The position numbers and the translations under genes are program-made. A DNA stretch of 5,554 nt from DATDCV01 sp036524155 (GTDB lineage Bacteria > Verrucomicrobiota > Verrucomicrobiia > Limisphaerales > UBA8199), in contig DATDCV010000561.1 in NCBI GenBank assembly GCA_036524155.1, positions 1-5,554 on the forward strand. The letters are read 5' to 3'. The number at the start of each line of letters is the position of its first letter. Position 1 is the stretch's first letter. Shown here in pieces: positions 1 to 5,554 of this stretch. The notes beneath the pieces were generated by a model, which saw only the letters and a list, made by a program, of their open reading frames with translations, searched no databases and had not been told where the DNA came from.

Positions 1-101
1 GTCCGACCGACCGTTGGGTTAGGAAGGTGAACGCCACCTGTTGGCGGATATTGCTGCGGACTCAAGTCCGCGCGCCGGAACAAGTGGACCAAGCCCGGCA
101 C
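1..101 (+). other. Start region of the gene; upstream signals not resolved
   Basis: An AGGAAGG purine run at 21-27 looks like a Shine-Dalgarno sequence but abuts the GTG at 27 with no spacer, so it cannot serve that start well, and it is 75 bases from the ATG at 102. No convincing Shine-Dalgarno sequence precedes 102. The frame has no stop between base 3 and 102, so a start further left cannot be excluded. No promoter can be identified. Confidence 0.4.
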
Positions 102-176
102 ATGGGAAGCCGATTGGCGCCGCTGCTGACCGCCCTGGGTCTGCTGGCCGGAGTCCTCCCGATTTTGGGCGCGGCC
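102..176 (+). other. Signal peptide
   Basis: Residues 1-25 have the classic layout: a short N-region with one Arg (MGSR), a hydrophobic core rich in Leu, Ala and Gly, and a small-residue end (LGAA). Cleavage is likely near Ala24/Ala25, just before the Ig-like domain. A Pro directly after Ala25 is unfavourable, so the exact site is uncertain. There is no lipobox cysteine, so this is a Sec-type secreted protein rather than a lipoprotein. This segment is the main reason for preferring the ATG at 102: from the GTG at 27 the N-region would be unusually long, at about 29 residues with several charged ones. Confidence 0.8.
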
Positions 177-3100
177 CCGGTCATCACCAATCAACCCGCG
201 AGCCAAACCATTTTTTATGGCGACGCTGTCACGTTCCGGGTGGGCGCCAGTGGCACGGCGCCCCTGAGCTACTTGTGGCACCGAAACGGCGTGCCGATCA
301 GTTCCGCCCAGGCCAGCACTTATACACTCTCGAACGTCTCGAGCAATGACAACGGGGCCACCTTTTTTGTTGTGGTCACCAACAGCTCAGGCTCGGTCAG
401 GAGTGAAACGGCGCTTCTGGAGGTCGACTTTGGAAATACGGCGCCAGCCGGCACGCTCCGGCTGCTGGAATACAACAGCACCTGGCGCTACAAGGAGGAC
501 GAGAACCTGGATGGAGTGAATTGGACGGCCCCCGAGTACGACGATTCAGCGTGGGGTTCGGGACCCGGCCTGCTGGCGTTCGAGAATAATCCCGAAATAA
601 CGCCTTTGATCGGGACATATCTCGGGGATCCCAGGACTCCCGCCGCCGGCCTAAGCCCGGGACGTTGTTCTTATTTCAGGACGACGGTGACCATCCCGGG
701 CGACATTAACGCCGTCCCACTCTTCGCAACGGCCCGTTGCGATGATGGTGCGTTCATTTACATCCAGGGAGCACCGTCTGCGAAAATCCGCATGCCGGAT
801 GCCGCCGACCTCAACCTGACTTTCGCGACGGTGCTGCCGCCCTCCGGCGACGCCACCGCCGATGACACGATTACCGATTTCTCAGGCGCGGTCCTCAACC
901 CGGGCACGAACGTCATCGCCGTTTCGGTACACCAGCAGAATAGCGGCAGCAGCGATACCGTCTGGGGGATGGCCCTGGACGTGCAGACCTACCAGCGTGT
1001 GCGCGACACCACCGCGCCAGTCCTCACCGACATCGTTCCCGCTCCCGGCAGCACGGTTTCCGTTCTCAACCAACTGGAAGTCCACTTCAGCGAACCGGTC
1101 AGGGACGTTAAAGCCTCGGACTTGCTCATCGGCGCGGTTCCCGCCACGAACGTTACTGCCTATGCCCAGGATGTGTACGTGTTCGACTTTCCGCAGCCAC
1201 CGACGGGATTGGTTCAGATTGCCTGGAGCCCCGCGCAGGCGATTGTCGATCGTTCCGCGAACTCGAACCGGTTCGCAGCCTGGTCATTCAGCCTCACGCT
1301 GAATCCCGGGTCGGTAGCCAACTCGGTTTTACTCACCGAATTCATGGCGGGCAACGCTTCCGGGATCCGTGATGAGGACGGCAACCGTTCGGATTGGATT
1401 GAACTTTTCAACGCCGGCGACCAAACGGTCAACATCGGGCGTTGGTACCTCACGGACAACCCAGGCCGGCTGGCCAAATGGCAGTTCCCGCTCGGGGTCA
1501 ACATCCCGTCCAAATCATACCTCCTCGTGTGGGCATCTGGCAAAGACCGGACGAATGCCGCGGCACCGCTGCACACGAATTTCAAGCTCGACAAAGCCGC
1601 GGGTAACTACCTTGGGTTGGTGTACTCGGATGGGGCAACCGTCGTTTCCTCGTTTTCCCCCTACCCCCAGCAATACGACGATGTTTCCTACGGTCGCGAC
1701 AGGTTGGACCCGGCCCTGGTCGGGTATTTCACCAACGCGACGCCTCGAGCCGCCAATGCCACCATCGGGGCGAATTTTGGGCCGGAGGTGAAGTTCTCGG
1801 TCTCGGGCTGCACTTTCCGCCAGGCCTTCGACCTAACCCTTAGCACGGACGACACCAACGCCGTGATCTACTTTTTACTGACAACCAACGGCACGACGGC
1901 CGCCGTCGGAAATATCCCAACGACCAGCTCTTTCCGCTACACGGGACCGATTGCGATCACGAATTCCATGCAAGTTCGGGCCCGCGCGTTCTCGACACGG
2001 GCAGGGTATTGGCCCGGCCCGGCCCGCAACGAGAGCTACCTGATGCTGGCGCTCGACGCTACCGGGGTCACGTCGGACCTGCCGCTGGTTGTTCTGCACA
2101 ATCTGGGAGGCGGGACCCTGGATGTGACAACGGAGAAGTTCACGACGATACAGGTCTTCGAGACCAGGAACGGGCGCAGTTGCCTCACGAACCCGCCGGA
2201 CCTGTCGGTCCAAGGGTATGTCCATTACCGGGGGCAAACGACCATCGGCCCCCGCAATTTGCGGGTGGAAACGCAGGACGCGTATGGGGACAACCTGGAC
2301 GTGGACCTGTTGGGGCTTCCCTCCGAGAACGATTGGGTGTTTTACGGGCCCGATGTGTACGACAAAGGTCTAATACACAACCCGCTCGCCCACGAGCTCT
2401 ACCGCGAGATGGGCCATTACACTTCGCGGACCCGATTAGTGGAGGTTTACCTCAAAACGGCGGCTGGGACGGCCACCCCCCTGACGAGGGCTGATTACAG
2501 CGGCATCTATGTCATCGAAGAGAAGATCAAGCTCGGCAAGAACAGGGTGGATGTTGACAAGCTCCAGCCCGAAAACACCAATGCGCCGAGCATCACGGGC
2601 GGATACCTGCTGAGTATCGACAAGTCCAACCCCGGCAGTCCCGAATACATGGCCGGAGCTTCGATCTGGTACTTGGACCCTGATTATTATGAAATCACGT
2701 CAGCGATGCGCGCCAGCCAGCGGCAATACATCATCGACTATTTTAATTCGTTCTATTCCGCATTGATCGGCCCCAATTGGACGGATCCAGTCACCGGGTA
2801 CGCCGCTTATATCGACCTGAGCTCATGGATCGATTACCACCTTCATAATACCTTTACTTTCAACGTGGATGCCTTGCGCATCAGCGCCTATTTCACCAAG
2901 CCGCGCGACGGCAAAATTGTGCAGGGCCCGCTTTGGGATTTCGACCGCTCGCAGGGAACCAGCGGGGGCGACGACCGGGGCTTTAACCCACGCCGGTGGC
3001 GCTCGGGCATGTGGGACGGCGGAACGGACTTTTTCAATGAGAACTGCAGCATTTTCTGCAATCCCTGGTACGGGAAAATGTTCAACGACCCTGATTTCTG

Positions 3101-5489
3101 GCAGAAGTGGATCGACCGCTACCAAGAGTTGCGGCGCAGCGTCTACAGCCTCACGAATCTCTACGCCCGCATTGATGGGTTCGCGAACCAATTGCGACAA
3201 TCCACGTCCAGAAGCTACGCACGGTGGAGCGACACCAGTCCAAGGGCTGGCGCCTATTCCGGGGACGGCTTCACCTATACGTTCCCTTCTCCGGGCACGT
3301 GGGATGGGGAAGTCAATTTCCTGAAGGCGTGGTATTCAAACCGGGTCGATTTCATTGATGGCAACTTCCTCAACCCGCCGGTTTTCAGCAACAATGGCGG
3401 GCCGGTCTCGCCCGGATTCGTCCTGACAATCACGGCCCCGACTCGCGAGGCGAACAGCACCATTTACTACACGCTCGATGGCACCGACCCGCGTCTCCCG
3501 GGCGGCGGCATCTCCCCCAACGCCCGGTCGGCGCTCAACACCGCGACTTTTTCCATCAACTCAAACGTGCGCGTCTTTGCGCGAAACTACAACCTCGCCC
3601 ATTTCAATCTCACCGGCGCAAACAACCCGCCGCTCAATAGCTATTGGTCCGGGCCGATGGTGGCCTCGTTCGTGGTCTCGACACCGCCGCTGGCCATCAC
3701 CGAGATCATGTACAACCCGCCCTGGCCGGCCTCGGGCACGAATGACAACGACGCGTTCGAGTTCATCGAGCTGAAGAACCGAGGCACCCAGACGCTCAAC
3801 CTGATCGGCTTCCGGTTCACCAACGGCATTGATTTTACGTTCACGTCGACGAATGCGATCTCGAACCTGACACCGGGGGCGTACCTGGTCCTGGCGCGGA
3901 ACCGCGCGGCGTTCCAGAGCCGCTACCCGACGGTCACCAACATCGCCGGCGAATATGCCGCCGCCTTGAACAATGGCGGCGAACGAATCGCCCTCGAAGG
4001 CCCGCTCGGTGAACCGATCCTCAATTTCCACTACGACAATTCCTGGTGTCCCGCCACCGACGGCTCCGGGTTCTCGCTCGTCATTCGAGACGAAAATGCT
4101 CCCTTCAACACCTGGTCCAATTCGACGAACTGGCGCGCCAGCAGTTACTGGGGCGGTTCGCCCGGCAAGGCCGACCCGGCGCCGGCGAACATCATACCGG
4201 TGGTTATCAATGAAGCGCTCACACATACGGATCCTCCCGAAGTGGACACCGTCGAGCTCTACAATCCAACGCAATTCCCCGCTCCCATCGGCGGCTGGTT
4301 CCTGACCGATGATGCGCAGGTGCCCGCCAAGTACCGAATCCCTGACGGGACAGTTGTGGCTCCCGGCTGTTACGCGCTAATCACGGAAAACCAATTCAAT
4401 AACAACGGCACGAACAGCTTCGCGCTCAGTTCGCTCGGCGACGCGGTCTATCTCTTCTCGGGCGACGGAGTCAATCTGACCGGGTACCGGCACGGCTTCC
4501 AGTTTGGCCCGCAGGTCAACGGGGTCACGTTCGGCCGCTGTGTCACGAGCGACGGCAAGGAACATTTCGTCACCGAACGGGGCAAGACGCTGGGCCTGCC
4601 CAATGCCGGGCCAAAAGTCGGGCCGATCGTCATCAACGAGATCATGTACGCGCCTCCGCCGTTCGGCCTGGATGCGGATACGGTTGACGAGTACGTCGAA
4701 CTGCGGAACCTCAGCACGCTGCCCGCGCCGCTCTTTGACCTGCAACACCCAACGAATGCCTGGAAACTCGCAGGCGCCATCCAATTCACCTTCCCGCTCG
4801 GCCTTTACCTCCCGCCGCGGTCCTTCTTGCTGCTCGTCAGCTTCGACCCGAGCCAGGACCCGGCCTCCGTGGCCTGGTTCCGCAACCAGTACGGGCTGTC
4901 AGAAAGTGTGCCGCTTTTCGGCCCGTTCCAGGGCCACCTCGCCAACGAAGGGGAGCGCATCGGGCTCTACCTGCCGGACAAGCCGGAGCCGCTTGGTTCC
5001 CCGGACGCAGGTTACGTTCCCTATGTGTTGGCGGAAGAAGTCCATTACTCGAGCCAGCCGCCTTGGCCGGCGGGCACGCTCGAAACCGGGAAGTCGCTCC
5101 AACGGCTGGCCAGCGCCGCCTTTGCGGACGACCCCGCCAACTGGCTCGCCGATGCCCCCTCGCCGGGCAGGTCCAACCCCGGAGCCTCAGCCATTGATTC
5201 CGACGGCGACACGGTCCCCGACGAAATCGAATTGCTCATCGGCACCGACCCTCTGAATAGCCGGGATTACATGGGTTTTGACCGGGTCTACATCAACGGC
5301 GCGAGTTGTGTGCTTGAGTTCACGGCCCATGCCGGCGTCGTTTACGCCGTTGAAAAGCGCGACAGCCTGAACCCGGCCGATCCCTGGACGATTCTGCAGG
5401 ACAACCTGAGTGGCGGCGGCGTAGTGGCAGTGCAGGATCCGCTGCCGGTGGCTGCGCGGTTCTACCGGCTGCGCGCGATAGCCAATTAG
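102..5489 (+). CDS. Secreted multidomain CotH kinase / lamin-tail domain protein
   Basis: Predicted exported protein of 1795 residues with a CotH-family kinase domain in its middle. Characterised CotH proteins are atypical kinases: Bacillus subtilis CotH phosphorylates the spore-coat proteins CotB and CotG. This protein's substrate is unknown. Domain order from the ATG: signal peptide 1-25, Ig-like 26-108, galactose-binding-like 118-296, SbsA-type Ig-like 302-400, lamin-tail 407-531, chitobiase-like 560-647, CotH kinase 658-1085, chitobiase-like 1092-1193, lamin-tail 1196-1358, 1364-1505 and 1509-1694, TSP3-like motif 1698-1719, C-terminal beta module 1724-1795. It is about five times the length of B. 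subtilis CotH; the excess is beta-rich modules. No C-terminal membrane segment, LPXTG or PEP-CTERM signal is seen, so it is probably released or held non-covalently. The ATG at 102 was chosen because the signal peptide starts there; a GTG at 27 adds 25 residues, and the frame stays open to the left edge. The kinase assignment is strong; the biological role is unknown. Confidence 0.93.
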   Translation: MGSRLAPLLTALGLLAGVLPILGAAPVITNQPASQTIFYGDAVTFRVGASGTAPLSYLWHRNGVPISSAQASTYTLSNVSSNDNGATFFVVVTNSSGSVRSETALLEVDFGNTAPAGTLRLLEYNSTWRYKEDENLDGVNWTAPEYDDSAWGSGPGLLAFENNPEITPLIGTYLGDPRTPAAGLSPGRCSYFRTTVTIPGDINAVPLFATARCDDGAFIYIQGAPSAKIRMPDAADLNLTFATVLPPSGDATADDTITDFSGAVLNPGTNVIAVSVHQQNSGSSDTVWGMALDVQTYQRVRDTTAPVLTDIVPAPGSTVSVLNQLEVHFSEPVRDVKASDLLIGAVPATNVTAYAQDVYVFDFPQPPTGLVQIAWSPAQAIVDRSANSNRFAAWSFSLTLNPGSVANSVLLTEFMAGNASGIRDEDGNRSDWIELFNAGDQTVNIGRWYLTDNPGRLAKWQFPLGVNIPSKSYLLVWASGKDRTNAAAPLHTNFKLDKAAGNYLGLVYSDGATVVSSFSPYPQQYDDVSYGRDRLDPALVGYFTNATPRAANATIGANFGPEVKFSVSGCTFRQAFDLTLSTDDTNAVIYFLLTTNGTTAAVGNIPTTSSFRYTGPIAITNSMQVRARAFSTRAGYWPGPARNESYLMLALDATGVTSDLPLVVLHNLGGGTLDVTTEKFTTIQVFETRNGRSCLTNPPDLSVQGYVHYRGQTTIGPRNLRVETQDAYGDNLDVDLLGLPSENDWVFYGPDVYDKGLIHNPLAHELYREMGHYTSRTRLVEVYLKTAAGTATPLTRADYSGIYVIEEKIKLGKNRVDVDKLQPENTNAPSITGGYLLSIDKSNPGSPEYMAGASIWYLDPDYYEITSAMRASQRQYIIDYFNSFYSALIGPNWTDPVTGYAAYIDLSSWIDYHLHNTFTFNVDALRISAYFTKPRDGKIVQGPLWDFDRSQGTSGGDDRGFNPRRWRSGMWDGGTDFFNENCSIFCNPWYGKMFNDPDFWQKWIDRYQELRRSVYSLTNLYARIDGFANQLRQSTSRSYARWSDTSPRAGAYSGDGFTYTFPSPGTWDGEVNFLKAWYSNRVDFIDGNFLNPPVFSNNGGPVSPGFVLTITAPTREANSTIYYTLDGTDPRLPGGGISPNARSALNTATFSINSNVRVFARNYNLAHFNLTGANNPPLNSYWSGPMVASFVVSTPPLAITEIMYNPPWPASGTNDNDAFEFIELKNRGTQTLNLIGFRFTNGIDFTFTSTNAISNLTPGAYLVLARNRAAFQSRYPTVTNIAGEYAAALNNGGERIALEGPLGEPILNFHYDNSWCPATDGSGFSLVIRDENAPFNTWSNSTNWRASSYWGGSPGKADPAPANIIPVVINEALTHTDPPEVDTVELYNPTQFPAPIGGWFLTDDAQVPAKYRIPDGTVVAPGCYALITENQFNNNGTNSFALSSLGDAVYLFSGDGVNLTGYRHGFQFGPQVNGVTFGRCVTSDGKEHFVTERGKTLGLPNAGPKVGPIVINEIMYAPPPFGLDADTVDEYVELRNLSTLPAPLFDLQHPTNAWKLAGAIQFTFPLGLYLPPRSFLLLVSFDPSQDPASVAWFRNQYGLSESVPLFGPFQGHLANEGERIGLYLPDKPEPLGSPDAGYVPYVLAEEVHYSSQPPWPAGTLETGKSLQRLASAAFADDPANWLADAPSPGRSNPGASAIDSDGDTVPDEIELLIGTDPLNSRDYMGFDRVYINGASCVLEFTAHAGVVYAVEKRDSLNPADPWTILQDNLSGGGVVAVQDPLPVAARFYRLRAIAN
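177..425 (+). other. N-terminal immunoglobulin-like domain
   Basis: Residues 26-108 follow the pattern of bacterial Ig-like (Ig_2/Ig_3-type) modules: the opening PVITNQPASQ, a GDAVTF strand, then 'APLSYLW' with the core Trp59, 'RNGVPI', and the 'D-x-G' turn (Asp83, Gly85) before the strand FFVVVTNSSG. The usual pair of core cysteines is absent, as is common in bacterial versions. Such modules usually serve as spacers or adhesion units in exported proteins. The role here is inferred. Confidence 0.8.
453..989 (+). other. Galactose-binding-like beta-sandwich region
   Basis: Residues 118-296 resemble the jelly-roll modules found in large secreted enzymes: 'WRYKEDENLDG' near the start, 'YDDSAWGSGPG', a central strand set around 'YFRTTVTIPG', then 'CDDGAFIYIQG' and 'NPGTNVIAVSVHQ'. 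The Asp-Asp-Ser-Ala-Trp and Gly-Thr-Asn-Val-Ile-Ala-Val elements are typical of galactose-binding-like folds that contain a lone-exposed ligand face, but no sugar-binding site can be assigned by eye. A structure prediction would confirm the fold. Confidence 0.6.
1005..1301 (+). other. SbsA-type (Big_5-like) Ig domain
   Basis: Residues 302-400 begin 'DTTAPVLTDIVPAPGSTV' and continue with 'LEVHFSEPV', the hallmark opening of SbsA/Big_5 Ig-like domains. In that family the text runs approximately 'P-x-v-x-x-x-x-P-x-x-g-x-x-v-x-x-x-x-x-i-x-v-x-F-s-e-p-v'. It ends in 'WSFSLTL'. These modules are common in surface-layer and secreted proteins and probably act as a spacer here. Confidence 0.75.
1320..1694 (+). 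other. Lamin-tail domain 1
   Basis: Residues 407-531 match the bacterial lamin-tail (LTD) pattern: 'LLTEFMAGN' as first strand, 'SDWIELFNAGDQTVNIGRWY' (the D-W-I-E-L-x-N core followed by a G-W/Y-x-L-x-D turn), then 'FPLGVNIPSKSYLLVWAS' and a final strand near 'YDDVSYGR'. LTDs are Ig-fold modules often found fused to exported enzymes, where binding or attachment roles are proposed. It lies upstream of the kinase, unlike the other three. Confidence 0.85.
1779..2042 (+). other. Chitobiase C-terminal-like module 1 (degenerate)
   Basis: Residues 560-647 lie directly before the kinase and have the layout of the chitobiase/beta-hexosaminidase C-terminal module (CHB_HEX_C type): 'FDLTLSTDDTNAVIYFLLTTNG', a linker, then 'YTGPIAITNSMQVRARAFS' and 'PGPARNESYLM'. 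The signature 'IYYTLDGTDP' has decayed to 'IYFLLTTNG', so the match rests on the second half ('Y-x-G-P-I-x-I-x-x-S-x-x-V-R-A-R-A-F'). It is probably a structural spacer. Confidence 0.65.
2073..3356 (+). other. CotH protein kinase domain
   Basis: Residues 658-1085 carry the conserved blocks of the CotH family in order: 'SDLPLVVL' first strand; G711-Q-T-T then P717-R718-N-L-R, where relatives usually have P-K-K/N-S; 'ENDWVFYGPDVYDKG' followed by 'NPLAHELYREMGHY'; 'YSGIYVIEEKIKLGKNRV' with Glu806-Glu807-Lys808; 'GGYLLSIDKSN' at 833; 'FNVDALRISAYF' with Asn921 and Asp923; and the acidic 'LWDFDRSQG' with Asp946 and Asp948. After these comes the helical 'DPDFWQKWIDRYQELRR' segment with a closing 'ID' and 'ARW'. 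The domain appears complete. The acidic residues expected for metal and catalysis are present, so activity is plausible. A close cysteine pair, Cys982 and Cys986, sits in the post-catalytic loop. Confidence 0.92.
3375..3680 (+). other. Chitobiase C-terminal-like module 2
   Basis: Residues 1092-1193 follow the kinase and contain the clear signature 'IYYTLDGTDPR' (1121-1131) preceded by 'PGFVLTITAPT' and followed by 'FSINSNVRVFARNYN' and the closing 'SGPMVASFVV'. This is the standard CHB_HEX_C_1 pattern seen in many secreted CotH and hydrolase proteins. It is intact, in contrast to the degenerate copy before the kinase. Confidence 0.88.
3687..4175 (+). other. Lamin-tail domain 2
   Basis: Residues 1196-1358 open with 'LAITEIMYNPPWPASG', then 'FEFIELKNRGTQTLNLIGFRFTNGI', 'LTPGAYLVLARNRAAFQSRYP', 'LNNGGERIAL' and end 'NWRASSYWGGSPGKADP'. 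These are the typical LTD strands plus the tail that ends in 'G-S-P-G-x-x' in secreted bacterial proteins. It is the first of three lamin-tail domains in a row after the kinase. Confidence 0.9.
4191..4616 (+). other. Lamin-tail domain 3
   Basis: Residues 1364-1505 open with 'PVVINEALTHTDPPEVD' followed by 'TVELYNPTQFPAPIGGWFLTDD' (the E-L-x-N-P and G-G-W-x-L-x-D turn of LTDs), 'RIPDGTVVAPGCYALI', 'FALSSLGDAVYLFS' and 'VTFGR', ending 'LGLPNAGPKVGP'. It is shorter than its neighbours and has 'ALTHTDPP' where they have 'IMYNPP' or 'IMYAPP', so it belongs to a different LTD subgroup. Confidence 0.88.
4626..5183 (+). other. Lamin-tail domain 4
   Basis: Residues 1509-1694 open with 'IVINEIMYAPPPFGLDAD', then 'DEYVELRNLSTLPAPLFDL', 'WKLAGAIQFTFPLGLYLPPRSFLLLVSFDP', 'LANEGERIGLYLPD' and the end 'NWLADAPSPGRSNPG'. 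The layout matches domain 2 (IMYxPP start, N-x-G-E-R-I strand, N-W-x-A-x-x-x-S-P-G end), which suggests the two share a more recent origin than either does with domain 3. Confidence 0.88.
5193..5258 (+). other. TSP3-like calcium-binding motif
   Basis: Residues 1698-1719 read 'IDSDGDTVPDEIEL' followed by 'IGTDPLN'. This is the bacterial thrombospondin type 3 pattern: D-x-D-x-D-x-x-x-D from Asp1699 to Asp1707, then G-T-D-P. The acidic side chains are spaced to hold one calcium ion outside the cell. Only one copy is present, serving as the link between the last lamin-tail domain and the C-terminal module. Confidence 0.8.
5271..5486 (+). other. C-terminal beta module
   Basis: Residues 1724-1795 form a short predicted all-beta unit: 'VLEFTAHAGVVYAVEKRDSL', 'WTILQDNL', 'GGVVAVQDPL' and the final 'ARFYRLRAIAN'. 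The pattern (F-x-A-x-x-x-x-x-Y-x-V-E-x-x-D-S-L ... W-x-x-L ... D-P ... R-F-Y-R-L-R) recurs at the ends of many large secreted verrucomicrobial proteins, as far as I recall. Its role is unknown; a sorting or attachment function is a guess. Confidence 0.6.
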
Positions 5490-5537
5490 AAGTCCGGAGC
5501 TAACGAGCGCCGTATCCGCTCAGTGTTGGGTCGGAGC

Positions 5538-5554
5538 GCCGATTTTTAATCGGC
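5538..5554. terminator. Perfect 7-bp inverted repeat after the gene, possible terminator or dispersed palindrome
   Basis: Bases 5538-5544 (GCCGATT) and 5548-5554 (AATCGGC) are exact reverse complements around a TTT loop, 48 bases after the TAG stop. The window ends at the last base of the right arm, so it cannot be seen whether the stem extends (the bases before it are GGAGC) or whether a T-run follows. It could be a rho-independent terminator for the kinase gene or one copy of a dispersed palindromic element. Confidence 0.4.

Noticed and set aside
21..27. AGGAAGG as the ribosome binding site deciding the start
   Set aside because: It overlaps the first base of the GTG at 27, and no in-frame start codon lies 5-10 bases downstream of it.
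862..1302. Plus-strand open frame of 146 codons within the Ig-like region
   Set aside because: Arg/Ser/Pro-rich shifted-frame product lying inside the real gene; no start signal and no motif.
2011..2025. Three tandem GGCCC units as a possible repeat or slippage site
   Set aside because: It encodes an ordinary W-P-G-P-A stretch, the frame is intact on both sides, and three 5-base units are expected by chance in such GC-rich DNA.
3561..4274. Minus-strand open frame of 237 codons opposite lamin-tail domains 2 and 3
   Set aside because: It lies wholly opposite a clear domain-bearing gene, its translation is Arg/Val/Gly-rich with no recognisable motif, and high-GC coding DNA commonly leaves such open antisense frames.
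4504..5256. Plus-strand open frame of 250 codons in another frame of the gene's 3' part
   Set aside because: The translation is dominated by Ser, Arg, Pro and Thr with no domain pattern, as expected from a shifted reading of the GC-rich lamin-tail domain 4.
1..5554. Multi-gene system, CRISPR array, mobile element or tRNA
   Set aside because: One gene fills 97 percent of the window; there are no regular spaced repeats, transposase motifs, terminal repeats or tRNA-like cloverleaf segments in the small non-coding ends.

Overview
The window is almost filled by one plus-strand gene of about 5.4 kb, 102..5489 (or from 27 if an upstream GTG is used). It encodes a very large predicted secreted, multidomain protein built around a CotH-type protein kinase domain. 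The organism looks like a high-GC member of the Verrucomicrobiota, most likely the Pedosphaera/Limisphaerales side. That is inferred from the style of the protein: a signal peptide running directly into a 'P-x-I-T-x-Q-P' immunoglobulin-like domain, several lamin-tail domains, chitobiase-C-terminal-like beta modules, one TSP3-type DxDxD motif and a short C-terminal beta module ending 'RFYRLR'. A planctomycete is the main alternative. No rRNA or other marker is present to settle it.

Layout, numbering residues from the ATG at 102: signal peptide (1-25); Ig-like domain (26-108); galactose-binding-like beta-sandwich (118-296); SbsA-type Ig-like domain (302-400); lamin-tail domain 1 (407-531); chitobiase-like module 1 (560-647); CotH kinase domain (658-1085); chitobiase-like module 2 (1092-1193); lamin-tail domains 2, 3 and 4 (1196-1358, 1364-1505, 1509-1694); TSP3-like calcium motif (1698-1719); C-terminal beta module (1724-1795). 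The reading frame is uninterrupted and ends at a TAG. Bases 1-101 hold only the uncertain start region. Bases 5490-5554 are non-coding and end in a perfect 7-bp inverted repeat cut exactly by the window edge.

The likely picture is an exported kinase carried on a long string of beta-sandwich adhesion or spacer modules, acting at the cell surface or outside the cell. Its substrate is unknown. No second gene is visible, so nothing can be said about an operon or a multi-gene system. The most interesting points are the symmetric placement of the kinase between two chitobiase-like modules, the four diverged lamin-tail domains, an Arg where the family usually has Lys in the kinase N-lobe, and the palindrome after the gene.
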